This document shows, one piece after another, positions 1-11,188 of a stretch of DNA of 64,000 nt. The stretch spans positions 15,897,001-15,961,000 of the forward strand of contig NC_057924.1 of the NCBI RefSeq assembly GCF_018873765.1. Reading direction: 5' to 3'. Position 1 is the stretch's first letter. The number at the start of each line of letters is the position of its first letter. The stretch is from Telopea speciosissima. Lineage: Eukaryota > Streptophyta > Magnoliopsida > Proteales > Proteaceae. The notes beneath the pieces are model-generated. The model was not told the DNA's origin, searched no databases, and worked only from the letters and a program-made list of their open reading frames with translations. Position numbers and translations under genes: made by a program.

Positions 1-1340
1 TTATATTCTTTATTCTAAAGGTAGGATGGTGAATATGGATATTATTGATTACATCCTGTCTTTGATAACAGAGGAGGATAACTCTATGCTTATTGGAATC
101 CCATCTGAAGTAAAAATTCGATAGGCAACTTTCTCAATTTTCAAGGAAAATCCGTCGAGACCTGATGGCGTCTCAGGTGTGTTTTTTTTCCATCATACAT
201 GAGAAATTATTAAGGAAGATCTCTATGAAGCGGTGCGAGATTTTTTTTAATGGGGTCAGCTCCCTTAAGGTTACACATCCACTTTCATAACCTTGATTCC
301 CTAGAACTGAGTCCCCCCTTCTTCTTTTGATGAATTCAGGCTTATTAGTTAATGTAACTTTCATTACAAAACCTTCTCAAATTTTTTAATTTGTAGATTT
401 GGCAAATTTTACTTAAACTTATCTCTGAGGAGCAGGGAGTTTTTGTTAAGGGTAGAAGCATTTTGGATAATGCGGCTCTGGTAACTGAACCTGCTTAGGA
501 TATTGATAGAAAAGTCAGAGGAAGTAATATTATTTTCAAGCTAGATATGGCAAAGGCTTATGGCAGGTTGGAGTGATCGTTTTTATTTGTTTGCCTAAAA
601 CATTTTGGTTTTGCTACCTGGTGGATTAATCTAGTAAATGTAACGATTTGCAACGGTTGATTTTTCATTGTGTTGAATGGTAGTCTTGTAGGTTATTTCA
701 AGTCAACTACAGGTGTCAAGCAAGGGGACCCCATTTATCTCCAAATCTATTTATTTTAGCAGAAGAAGTTCTCAATAGAGTAGAGACCGAAGAGCTACTT
801 TTATTGAAGGACCATCTAAATACTTCCATGTTCCAAGGGGGTGTCCGAATATTTTCCATAGTTTGTATACAGATGATACCACTATTTTTGCTAAAGCCTT
901 AAAGTCTTCTATCATGCAGATTATGAGTTTAATATCCAACTATGAAGCTTCCTCATGCCAATTATTTAACAAATCAAAGAGCTACTTTTCATGTCCTCGA
1001 AAACTCCAGAGTATAGACTCAAGATAGTGGAAGAGGAGACGGGTTTTAAAAGAGGTTCATTTCCTTTCACCTATTTGGAGGTTCCTAAATCAAAGGGCGT
1101 ACCTGGATCTGCCATTTTAATGGGATTCTTGAAAAGGTTTCAAACATGCTTGTAGAATGGAAAAGGAAATTGCTTTTAACGCGGGGGGAGGGGGAAGATA
1201 ATCCTAATTAAGCATGTTCTTTTCAATTTGCCCATTTATTTACTTTTCTTCATCTTTGGTTTCTATTGATATTTCAAAAATATTACAAAGTTTAATTTCT
1301 AATTTTTTTATGGGGATAATCAAAGTTTGGAAGGAACATC

Positions 1341-2425
1341 TAGGGGTGTCAATTCTAGGACCGCACCAGTAGCATCGACTCATCCCGACCAATCGAAGCC
1401 CAAAATCAGCACGATCGAATAATAAACGTGTCGGACATGAGCCCGACCAATTATTATTTGGTCGTTCCCAGTGCAAGTAACTAGCCCGACCGACTAACCG
1501 AATAATATATAGTATGTATTGATTGATTGATTGTACATCATGAAATAACGGTATTTTTATGAAGTATGAGCCACAGTAGTCCATTATTCACACACTCTTG
1601 CTCCACCACCTCACCTTGATTCACGTTTTCTATTCTAAATCACCCCGCTATTGATTTCTAAAACCACCCCATTACTCCATTACAGCCTATCTCTTCATCA
1701 TTATTTGATTTCCATCTCTCTATCTCCTTCTCCCTCTCTGCTGTCTCTTCTTTGTTGTTCCAACTTTCCAAAGGCGGCATCTCTCCCTCTCCCTCTCCCT
1801 CTCTGCTCTCTCTTCTTTGCTGTTCCAACTTTTCGAAGGCGAAACCCTAAGGAGCTAGATGATCAAGAGATTGAAAAGCTAAGAATTTCTATTCGGGAAG
1901 AAGATCCGATGACGGAGTGGGTGGTGGTGTTGCTTTGGAGTGTAGTACATCTACAAAGCAAGGCCGCCAGATCTGAAGGGAGAAGTAGTCATCAAAGCTC
2001 TGTTGGAAGTAGATCCAAAGAATTGAAGTTCGTTCTTTGTTCTAAATCTCATCTGCACAAGTTATTTTTAGATTTGCTATGCATTTAGGGGTTTAAATTT
2101 CTGTTTTGAGGATCACTACTTTACCAGTAATTTACAGATCTTTTTAGATTGTTGTCTCAAATCAGCATTGAAAAAGAGTAGTGCTTAGGGAAATAAGTTA
2201 ACATCAAGCTTCTCTGACTGTAACATCAGAGATTGCCGCCGCAAACCCCCACATCCCCTCAATAACTATTTACACCGATTATGACCCGGTAACCGATCGA
2301 CCGATTTTTACATGACCATGTCTGGCCTCCCCAGACCTGATCACATAAACGATTGAGAATGATGCAGAGTTTTAAATTTGGGGTGCCCGATTAAGCCAGA
2401 CCGACATTGACCGGTTGACACCCCT
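1341..2425. mobile_element. Non-autonomous hAT element inserted in the LINE
   Basis: The ends are inverted copies of each other (TAGGGGTGTCAA at the left, TTGACACCCCTA at the right), the classic plant hAT terminus. The flanking 8-mers GGAACATC (1333-1340) and GAAACATC (2426-2433) differ at one base, fitting an 8-bp target duplication. The 1085-bp interior has no transposase. It holds a CT-rich stretch with a tandem duplication of about 70 bp (near 1722-1840) and an open frame at 1651-2088 that I do not recognise. That frame might be a captured 5' UTR or exon, which is speculative. Confidence 0.85.
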
Positions 2426-2918
2426 AGAAACATCATTGGATAAGTTTCAGTCTCTTTGTCTTCGGGTGAGTGAAGGTGGAATAGGAATCAAATCTTTTAA
2501 AGAGATGGATGTTTGCTTTCGGTCAAAGTCCTTGTGGAGAATTTTCACTAATAAATCTCTCTGGTCTACCTTTTTCATATCGAAGTTTTTGAGAGGCGAT
2601 CATCTTTCATTAGCTTATTGTCCTCCTAATGGTGCAAAATCTTGGAAAAGGCTTTTTGTCCTTAAAGATATCTTCTTTAAAAATTCCAAGTGGTTGGTGG
2701 GTAAGGGAAATGTAAATTTATGGCTAGACAAATGGACAAATGATGGTCCTTTGATTGGTTGGATAAACAATGATGGTGGTGTTGATATGTTTATACAGGT
2801 TAAGGATGTTGTCAATGGCAATGGTTCTTGGAACACTTCTATGTTAGAACAGCAAAATGTCCCAAGTAAGTTGCAAAATTATTTGAAAAGTATGACTATC
2901 CATATTGATGAGGCATAA

Positions 2919-3660
2919 AACACCCCACCTATCGAGAGAGGTCGCCACGTGGCCGCCCCCTCGACCTCGATCCGAGAACCGAGTTGGGCCGAGCAGGAAA
3001 TTGGGTCGACCCCATATCCGATAAGTCACCCGACAAAGGGGTTTGATCTAGCGGCCGGTGATCGAGGCCGGATCGCACGGTCAGCCCGGGGACTCCTAGC
3101 CGACCTCATGGCCGAGACCAACCTCCTCTCGGGCCGACTCAGTCTGCCACCCCACGGGCCGACCTCGTAGGCCGAGCCCTCCTCCATTGAGGCTCCCATA
3201 GCACCCCACCGGGGATCTCCTGCCACGCTCAAGCACATCCCGAGAATCACGGGATAAGGACCGAGCCACGATCCCATAAGCAAATACGTAATCAACACAC
3301 CTCTACATGGACTCTTACCTTAATAAGAGTCCGACCCCGAAAATAACTCTCCACCGCCGCTACGCGAGAGAACCTTCGAAAGAAGGACTCTACCATACTA
3401 GGACTCTTCCAAGACGTCTCTCTCCTCCTTACTCTATAAATCCGTGGGGGGCTCTCCCCCCCCCCCCTTTGATTAGGATGCCGCTCGCGTTGAAGACCGA
3501 CTTGGGGGTCCTAGGCCGAGCCCCCCCCCCTCTCCCCCCCCTCTCCCTTTTTTTTTTGGTTTTCCCCCCCCCCCCCACCAAACAAACAAATTTTTTTCCC
3601 CCCCACCCCCCCCCCCCCCCCCCCCCAAAATAAAATTTTTTTTTTTTCCCCCCCCCCTTC
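2919..3660. mobile_element. LTR-like insertion ending in a homopolymer tract
   Basis: This GC-rich block interrupts the LINE between its post-RT region and its zf-RVT region. Around 3330-3450 it resembles a plant LTR promoter, with repeated ACTCT blocks and a CTATAAAT box near 3433-3440. I could not find clean terminal repeats or a target duplication. From about 3450 to 3660 it becomes long runs of C, T and A broken by single bases. Confidence 0.4.
3450..3660. repeat. Extreme homopolymer tract (C/T/A runs)
   Basis: Runs of C up to about 24 alternate with runs of T and A over roughly 200 bp. The tract is either a real low-complexity expansion at the edge of an LTR-like insertion or a consensus/assembly error. 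Confidence 0.8.
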
Positions 3661-4293
3661 CTATGGTGAGTTCTCGATAAAGTCTACTTAGAAATTTGTT
3701 AGATCGAGAGAGGAAAAGATTGGTTTGGATAAATGGATCTGGGCCTCTTCGATTCCTCTTAAGATATCGTTCTTCAACTAGAAGATGCTAAAAGGTAGAA
3801 TTCAGGTCGATAGATCCAATCAAAGCTTGGGGGTGAAAACTGCATCTAAGTGCAATTGTTGTGTCAATCATCATATTGAGGACATTCATCATCTTTTATA
3901 AAACGGGTTGTCGTTGAAAAAGTTTGGAGGTATTTTTTCCAATTATTTGATATGCATTGTGATAATTTTCAAATTCTTTTTCAAAGAGTTAGTTCTCTGC
4001 AGTGTTTGGCAGATACAACAAAGAATGGCTGAGTTTTGTTATTGGAGTTTTATCTAATTTTTTGTTCTCTCAAAAATTTGGAGGGAATGAAATTTCCGTC
4101 GTTTTGCAGGAAAATCTAACTTTTCTTTTGTTGTTATTAAAAAGGTTATGCTATGGTTATCCTCTATTCAAATGTCGAATAGCTTCTCTAGAGGTTTAAA
4201 TGACCAAGACTTTAAGCTTCTGTTGTATCTAAAAATCCCCATGGCAAACGTTAAAATTAAAAAGATAAATTACATTTGAGGTACCTCATTATT

Positions 4294-7200
4294 TTTTATT
4301 TTTTTATGATAAAGAAAGTAGATAAACTAAAGGAAGAATATACAAGAGAATTAAAGTCCAAGGCCTTAATGGCCAAATTAGAAACTACTGTAGAACACAA
4401 AGGATCTCCTATGGTACTAAACTTGAGGTCCAAGTCCTGGGCTACTGAGTTGATATCCAAAAGATACTGAAGGAGATGCCACGACCACGGATTAATGTTT
4501 GGAAACGGAAGAAGATCGGAGATCTGTTGATTTGAACACCAAAGTTCTTTTATCTTCAACCCTAAACTGGAGGCATGAACAAGCTCTGTACGAATACAAC
4601 ATAGTTCTGGCTCCAAATTGTAGGAAGATTTTATCGAACCTTTGGCAAACAATTTAAACTTGCCATTTGCCAAAAAGAGATAAGCCCATCCTGCTTTACT
4701 TGATCCTGGGATTTGAAATCCTGCACATATTAAAACGTGGAATTTAAAGTTAGGTAAGTGAGAAAAATTAGATAACTGACACACCTCCTCAGGTTGGTCA
4801 GAAATTTCAGGGGGATGAGAAAAAGGGGGGGGGGGGATAATTCCAAGTCAGCTAACCATCGTTCAATATTTTTCAAATCCCAAATTGGATCCGGTTTCTC
4901 ATATCCATAGACCACCTTGTTACAGGTGGACCAAATAAAGTAATAAGAGATAATGAAGACCCCAAAGAACCAAGAAAGGGAATGTTTATCCAACTTGACC
5001 ATCATAGAGAGACAGAAATTTTCAAGAGAAGGGTGAGATAAAAATTTGGTTCTCAACCCCAGTAGACCAGCAGCCCAAATATGTTTAACCCAGTCACAAG
5101 AAAGGAATAAGTGGCAGTATGATTCGACACATTTTTCACAAACGGCACAATATGGTTCAATCGGAAGCCATTTGTGTAAAGTAGCCTTGATTGGGAGACC
5201 AGCATTAAACACATGCCAAAAAAACAATTTAAACTTGGGATGTAATTTCATTTTCCAAAAGAACTTCCACCAAGTGGAAAGCAAAGGATTAAAGGGTGGA
5301 TTTAGAGAAGACAAGGATCTTGCAGCCAGTTTAGTGGTGAGTTTACCAGTCTTAGTTATGGGGCACCACCAACAATCATCAGACGCAGATAGATTTATTT
5401 TATGAATATGTAAGGAGACATCCACAGGGATGGTAGAGTTAAGCAGGCAAGAGTTTCACTCAGAGTGAGAAATAAACTTATCAATCTTATCAGGCAAGCC
5501 AACAGTATTTGAGAGTGGAATAGAACGTTTAGGGAGAGATGGAATCCATGGATCAATCCAAAAAAAAGTTGATTTCCCATTACCTATTTTCGTGATCACA
5601 ATCTTCTTCAAAGATGGAATAGTATGTCTGATGCTATTCTAAGTCCAGGATCCATTTTTAGAAATTGTTTTGGGATCAAACAAGGAGAATTTTGGGAAAT
5701 AACGAGCTTTTAGGACTCTAGCCTACAAAGCAGACTGATCGGTAAGTAATCTCCATCCCAGTTTCATTAATAAAGTCTTATTATGATGTTCAGCCTTACG
5801 AAACCCAAGCCCCCCAAAAAATTTAGAAGTGCACAATCTGTCCCAAGTAATAAAAACAGGTTTTTTTCTGAGCCCCATAATTGCCTAGCCAGAAATTAAG
5901 ACAAATAGAATCAATGGATCGATAAATCTTAAGGGGGAACTCAAAACAGTTCATAAGATAGGTAGGAGTAGAGGCTAAAATCGATTTGATTAAGACAGAG
6001 CGTCCTGCAAACGAAATGAACTTAGATTTCCAAGAAGATAGCTTGTTCTGAATCCTTTGCACCACACTGCCAAGCTCCTTAACCTTGGATCTGCCATGAA
6101 AAATGTTAGTACCCAAATAGACAGCGTCCTTAGACATTTCCTTAATGCCTAAAATCGAACACAAATTAGCCCTGTCCAAGGATGAAATATTCCTGCTAAA
6201 ATGAACACCACTCTTAGAGAAATTAATTTCTTGACCTGATAAATCAGAAAAAAGGTCCAAAATGGCCTTAATTGTCAGAAGGTCCTCAAAAGTGGCTCTA
6301 CAAAAAATAAAAATATCATTAGCAAACAGGAGATGAGAAATTTTCGGGGCAGTTCTAGCTACCTTCACCCCTTTGAAAAGATTAAGATCTCGATAAGCAG
6401 TGAACAACCTGGATAGAACCTCCATGGCCACAATGAACAAATATGGACTCAAGGACAGCCTTGGCGGATACCTCTAGAGGTATGGAAGTGATTAAAGGAG
6501 CTACCATCCATTTTTATTGAGAAAGAGGTGAAAGATATAAGAGAAAAAATTAAGTTGCACCATTTTTCCCCAAAGCCCAAAAAACGGAATAAAGAAATAA
6601 TCAAATTCCATTCCAGTTTATCATAGGCATTGGGCATGTGAATTTTAATTGCAACATAACCCATCTTACCTTTGGTATGTTTGAAGAAATGAAAAATTTC
6701 TTGAGCAATAATAATATTAACATGAATTTGCCTGCCAATGATGAAAGCCGCTTAAAAAGGTGAAATAAAATAATGCAAATGCGGTTTAATTTTGTTAGCA
6801 ATCAATTTGGACAAAATCTTATACGAAACATTACAAAGGCTGATAGGTCTAAAATCACCTAATCGGGAGGCCATATCTATCTTAGGAATAAGACAAATGA
6901 GTGTATGGTTTAAACCATAGGGGAAAGAATTAGAATAAAAAAAATGGAAAACAAGAGAAAATAAATCATTTTGGATTAGAGGCCAAAACTTCTAAAAGAA
7001 ACAGGCCTGGAAACCATCAATTCCAGGCGCCTTAAAAGGACCAATAGAAAAAACTACCTTTCTCAGATCATCCATAGATGGGGAAGAGCAAATAGAAGAT
7101 GAGTCATCCAAAGAAAGCACTTGGGGGAACAAGCATTCCACAAAACCTGCATCCAAGGGGTTGGAAGTCGAGAAAATCTTTTCGAGATGAGATGCAAAAG

Positions 7201-10200
7201 CATGAGCCATCTCCTAAGGGTCTTCCAATTTTTGACCATCTTCTAACCAAATGAAATCAATTTTCCTTTTCCTCAAATTGGACTTCGAAACAGAATGATA
7301 GAATTTAGTGTTCCTGTCCCCATCTTGAATGTAGAGATGTCTGGACTTCTGAAGCTAGAAAAACTTCTCAGCATAAAAAATCCATTTGAGTTGTTGTTGG
7401 GTCATAACCATCAAATCAAGGTTGGGGTTGGAATCCTTTGACTTATTAAGGTAGCTGTTAAACAACCTGTTTTTAAGAACATCAATATGCCCAAAAACAT
7501 CCCTGTTCCACATTCTTAACAAGTTAGAAAAGGAGGTCAATTTAGCAGGGAAGGGATCCTTAGGACAGGTAGACCACGATGAGGTGCAAAAGGAAAGGAA
7601 ATCTGGGTGATAAAGCGAAGCTTGTTGAAAGTGAAATAATTTTTTATAAGAGGCTCTAGAACCAGAAGTAGAAAGAAGAATAGGGTTATGATCAGATCCT
7701 ACAGGGGAAAGTTTCGAAAGGGAGGCTAGAGGGAAGGTATCGAGCCATTGGGGGGAGGCCATGGCATGGTCGAGACACTCTTTAACAAGACAAGGGGGTT
7801 TCTGTTTATTTGACCATGTAGAGCAAGAACCACCCATCTAGATATCATCAAGAGAAAAGGAATGATTATATTCTTAAGCTTAAGGGTTGAAGAGGAGGGT
7901 TGAAAAGATAGACCTCCCAATTTCTCACAAGGATTGAGCACCTCATTAAAATCCCCAATGATGCAGAACATGCAGTCAAGCTTCATGAGAAAATCAAAAA
8001 GCAACTCCTAACATTCACCACGAACAAGAATATGAGGGGGTGCATATAAAAAGATTAACCAATAACAAACATCACCACCGTCAACAATTTTAATTCCAAT
8101 GAAATAATTAAAACTGCAAACAGACAAGATTTACACCGTTGGTTTCGAAAGTACCCACAATCCTCCTTTACCACCTCTAGATCCAACACTATTTATAAAT
8201 GCAATAGAACTATAAAGAGAAAGGGGAGCTTTGAGCTTCACAAGTGAGTGATCCACACACTTATTCTCACACAAAAATAAGATATCAGGATGAAACTTAT
8301 TGACATAGTGAGATAAACTTTTCTTAGTTAGAAGGTTATTAAAACCACGGGTATTCCAAGAAAGGAATAACATGGTAAAAAGGAGAGAAAGGTCAATAAA
8401 AGAAAAGAAACCTGAAGAAGGAACACAACGATTCAGAAGGGAAACAGATAATTTAAATTGGACAACAGAGGAATCAGTAAAGTAGTCGAAGAAAGAACAG
8501 TAAATAGAGAAGAGAGATACTGGGTTAAGTGGGTGTGTTTACGCGGTCGCTTCAGGGAATGAGACCTAAGGGATGCCATCCTCATAGTGATTGTCAAAAC
8601 TGCCCAATACAGAATCACAAAGGAGATCTCCAATCTAAACAAAAAACAAAGGAATGGAGAGTGGAGGGAACAATAGAGGATAGTAATAGAAAAGGTTCCA
8701 GAATTGATTAAAGGGTAGTAAGTGCAATTGCAAGAGAAAGAGAGATGGCTATAGAAGCAAAGACGGAAGAGAAGGCCCAGCAAAGACAGAAGAGTGAACA
8801 TCATTAGGTCAGGAGCTGCAGCCAAAACCAAAAGTCAAACAGCTATAAGACCCAAGCCAACTGAAAAGAAGGGGGAAATGATTTGCAGCCACCCCGAGCT
8901 CGCTGCCACTATAGAGTAGACAAACAACAAAACCAGATATGGTGGTGAAGCAGAAAAACATAACAAATTACTCGAGGATGTGGTGTAAAAACAAGCTCAA
9001 TACTACAAAGAATAGAGTCGACTTGAAAGTCTGGAAAAGTAAGGCAGATAACCGGATCATGGCAAAACCAACCAAAGTGGCCACAAGATTAGAGAGCCAC
9101 AAACCAGAGAAATACAGAAGGCAAGTCCCCACGCCCAAAGCGGATGAATGAAAGAGGCCACACAGGCCAAACCCAATAAAAGGAGATTAGAAAAAATTAT
9201 ACGGGCAACCGTAAGTGGAAACCCCAACTCCGCGGGTAGAAGGTGTAAAGAAAGGATCATCCCACAAAAGAACCGCTTACATGAAGGCAACCAAGAAAAG
9301 AAACCCAAAAGAAAGGGACAAACCAGAATTCACAAAGAGAGAACCACATTTTCTTTTTTTCCTTTTTTCTTTTTTGTTGGGGTTAGAAGAAAGAACCACA
9401 GTCGAGCCAAAATCATAAGAGCCAAACTACACCACCACGAGCAAGAAAAGCACTCGATTACGAATCCCACCGGAAACAAATTCCACCAAGAATAAAAAAG
9501 TGGAATCTCCCAAACAGGATAAGTACATCTCAGTAGGCAAGAATACCCAAATACACCAACCAAACCCCAAAAAACTGATGGTGCTGGGTAACTGAAATCT
9601 TCCCAAAATAGGACAGGTACATCTCTGTAGGCCAGATTTCCCAAGAACCCTAACCAATTCAAAGAGAAAAGGAAGGTGATGGGTGACTGAAATCTTCCCC
9701 AACCGCCTGACCAAGATCTGGTGGCGAGAAAAAGAAACAGGCCAACCAGGCTCAGCTCTAGATCGACGCTGACCACAAAAGTATGCAGAGCCAGAAAAAA
9801 AGAAAACTTGAGGGGGGGGGGGATGCAACAAGAAAAACAAAGGAAAGAAGTCCAAGTATGGAGACGTCCCAATAGGAATCACCCACACGCAACTTCAGAA
9901 GACATCCGATCCACATAAAAGCAAGAATCTACACAGAGAATCAAGCCAGGAAACGGTAGTAGAAAGGGTAAACGAAGCCAAGCCGAACATGACCGACCGG
10001 AACAACCCAAACCCAGCAAGGAAGAGGAAATAAAAATAAAAAAGAATAGGAGCAAAAAGAAAAGCAAGGAGAAGAGGAGCGAGATCAACGCCGTGGTTCT
10101 GCAGCATCTCCTCAAGCTCAGAGTCCTGAAGCCATCTGTAAACACTCACCTAACCTAGTGAAGAAAGGATAAGAGAATCGAGAAAGACAAAGGCTAAATA

Positions 10201-10308
10201 GAAAAGGGGATTTGGAAAAAGACTAAAGCTTGGTCAAACACAAGCTCCAACAAAGTTTCCCCATTTCTCAACTAGCTCTCCTCTACTGGAAATCTAGTTG
10301 ATACCCAT
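4294..10308 (-). mobile_element. Near full-length L1-type LINE, minus strand, inactivated
   Basis: Minus-strand frames run in L1 order from high to low coordinates. The APE-type endonuclease is at 8373-7355 (SWNTRGFN start, GDFNEVL near 7920-7940, SDHNPI near 7690). The reverse transcriptase is at about 7210-5823 (KAPGIDGF near 7030, GIRQGCP near 6465, FANDIF where FADD is expected near 6320-6340). The zf-RVT region with Cys/His pairs is at about 5425-4850 and an RNase H-like domain at 4784-4320. Stops and frameshifts break the ORF. The A-rich 3' end (T-rich on plus) sits at 4294-4312. The flanks GGTACCTCATTATT (4280-4293) and GGTACCCCATTATT (10309-10322) match 13 of 14, a convincing target duplication. 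No recognisable ORF1 was found in 8400-10308. Confidence 0.85.
9517..9705. repeat. Imperfect tandem repeat, period about 94 bp, in LINE 5' region
   Basis: The blocks GTACATCTCAGTAGGC (9523) and GTACATCTCTGTAGGC (9617) each lead to an ACTGAAATCTTCCC block about 70 bp later. Two diverged copies lie in the 5' region of the 4294-10308 LINE and may be promoter-type monomers, as in other LINE families; that is inference. Confidence 0.6.
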
Positions 10309-10322
10309 GGTACCCCATTATT

Positions 10323-11188
10323 GATATATGTACTCAAGTTTTAAAACGGACATTTGAGGTTCCTTTTAGCTTAGTCCTACACTCCTACACCCAAACTGAA
10401 TAAATTTACTAAATTATCCTTTTAATAATCCATTCACTCCCACCACCACCCTCACATCTCGTCACACCCATTGCTCCCTCCCCCTACTCCCACGAATCTG
10501 CAACACCCCCACCTCATTCCCTGCTCACAACCTCCTCCTCCCCGTGCCCACCATGCTCGATGCAAATCTACCCCCTCTCCTGTCCCACTACCAATGCCCG
10601 TCCCCACTCCTATCCCAATCCCTGCCCCAACTCTCCCTCTCCCCCGTCCCACCCCACCCCTACTGCAATCACCACCCCCACCCTCTGTCCCAATCCCTGC
10701 CCCAACTTTCCTTTTACAAACCCACCCTTAATGTGGGGTATATATGCCTTAAAAGATTATTTTTATTGTAAGTTTTTTTGGTACCTAATTGTATTGTGAG
10801 TTGGATAGTAACGAGAAACATTAACACTTCTCAACCCCTCCTCCAATTGAAAACAAAAATGCGCAAAAATGGTGAATTAATAAATTAAACATACAAATGT
10901 TGATGTCTAAGAGGTACGAAACCCATCAAAAACATCTTCCTTTCCCTTCTCTCCCATTCTCTGTGTTTCTCAAGTCTCCACATTGTCTCTCTCGTCATCC
11001 ACTTCTTCTATCTGTCCTACGTATGATGGTGGAGAAGACGTCACCGGAGCTAGACCTATACAAGCTGAGAGCGATCAAGTATCAATGCAGAGAAGCCATG
11101 GGCATTGTGTTCTTGTTCATAAATAAACAATTAACCTTTTACTCTAGAATCGATGGTGTCCAACAAGCAAGATAAGAGGTTTCGGTTT
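10323..11188. other. Intergenic, C-rich low-complexity stretch, no recognised gene
   Basis: Positions 10435-10715 are extremely C-rich and purine-poor, which creates open frames in several phases that look spurious. An open frame at 10897-11175 (92 codons) has no family I recognise. Nothing else is supported. Confidence 0.5.

Larger units (their letters stand above)
1..4271 (+). mobile_element. Degraded L1-type LINE (RT, zf-RVT), split by two insertions
   Basis: Broken plus-strand reading frames follow the order of a plant L1-type LINE. A reverse-transcriptase core lies around 430-960, with a KQGDP-like motif near 718-735 and a YTDD version of the catalytic box near 868-880. The post-RT region lies at about 2434-2918. 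A zf-RVT-like segment with Trp, Cys and His residues lies at about 3700-3960. Stops and frameshifts are frequent, so no active protein is possible. A hAT element (1341-2425) and an LTR-like block (about 2919-3660) interrupt it; removing them joins the LINE pieces in order. The endonuclease end lies left of the window. The 3' end near 4200-4271 is approximate. Confidence 0.75.

Noticed and set aside
8433-10149. Long minus open frames upstream of the LINE endonuclease as ORF1
   Set aside because: They are Leu/Phe/Ser-rich with overlapping alternatives and no zinc knuckle or coiled coil, so I kept this as LINE 5' region only.
10471-10799. Three overlapping proline-rich open frames on plus
   Set aside because: They come from one C-rich, stop-poor stretch open in all phases; no domain or codon pattern supports a gene.
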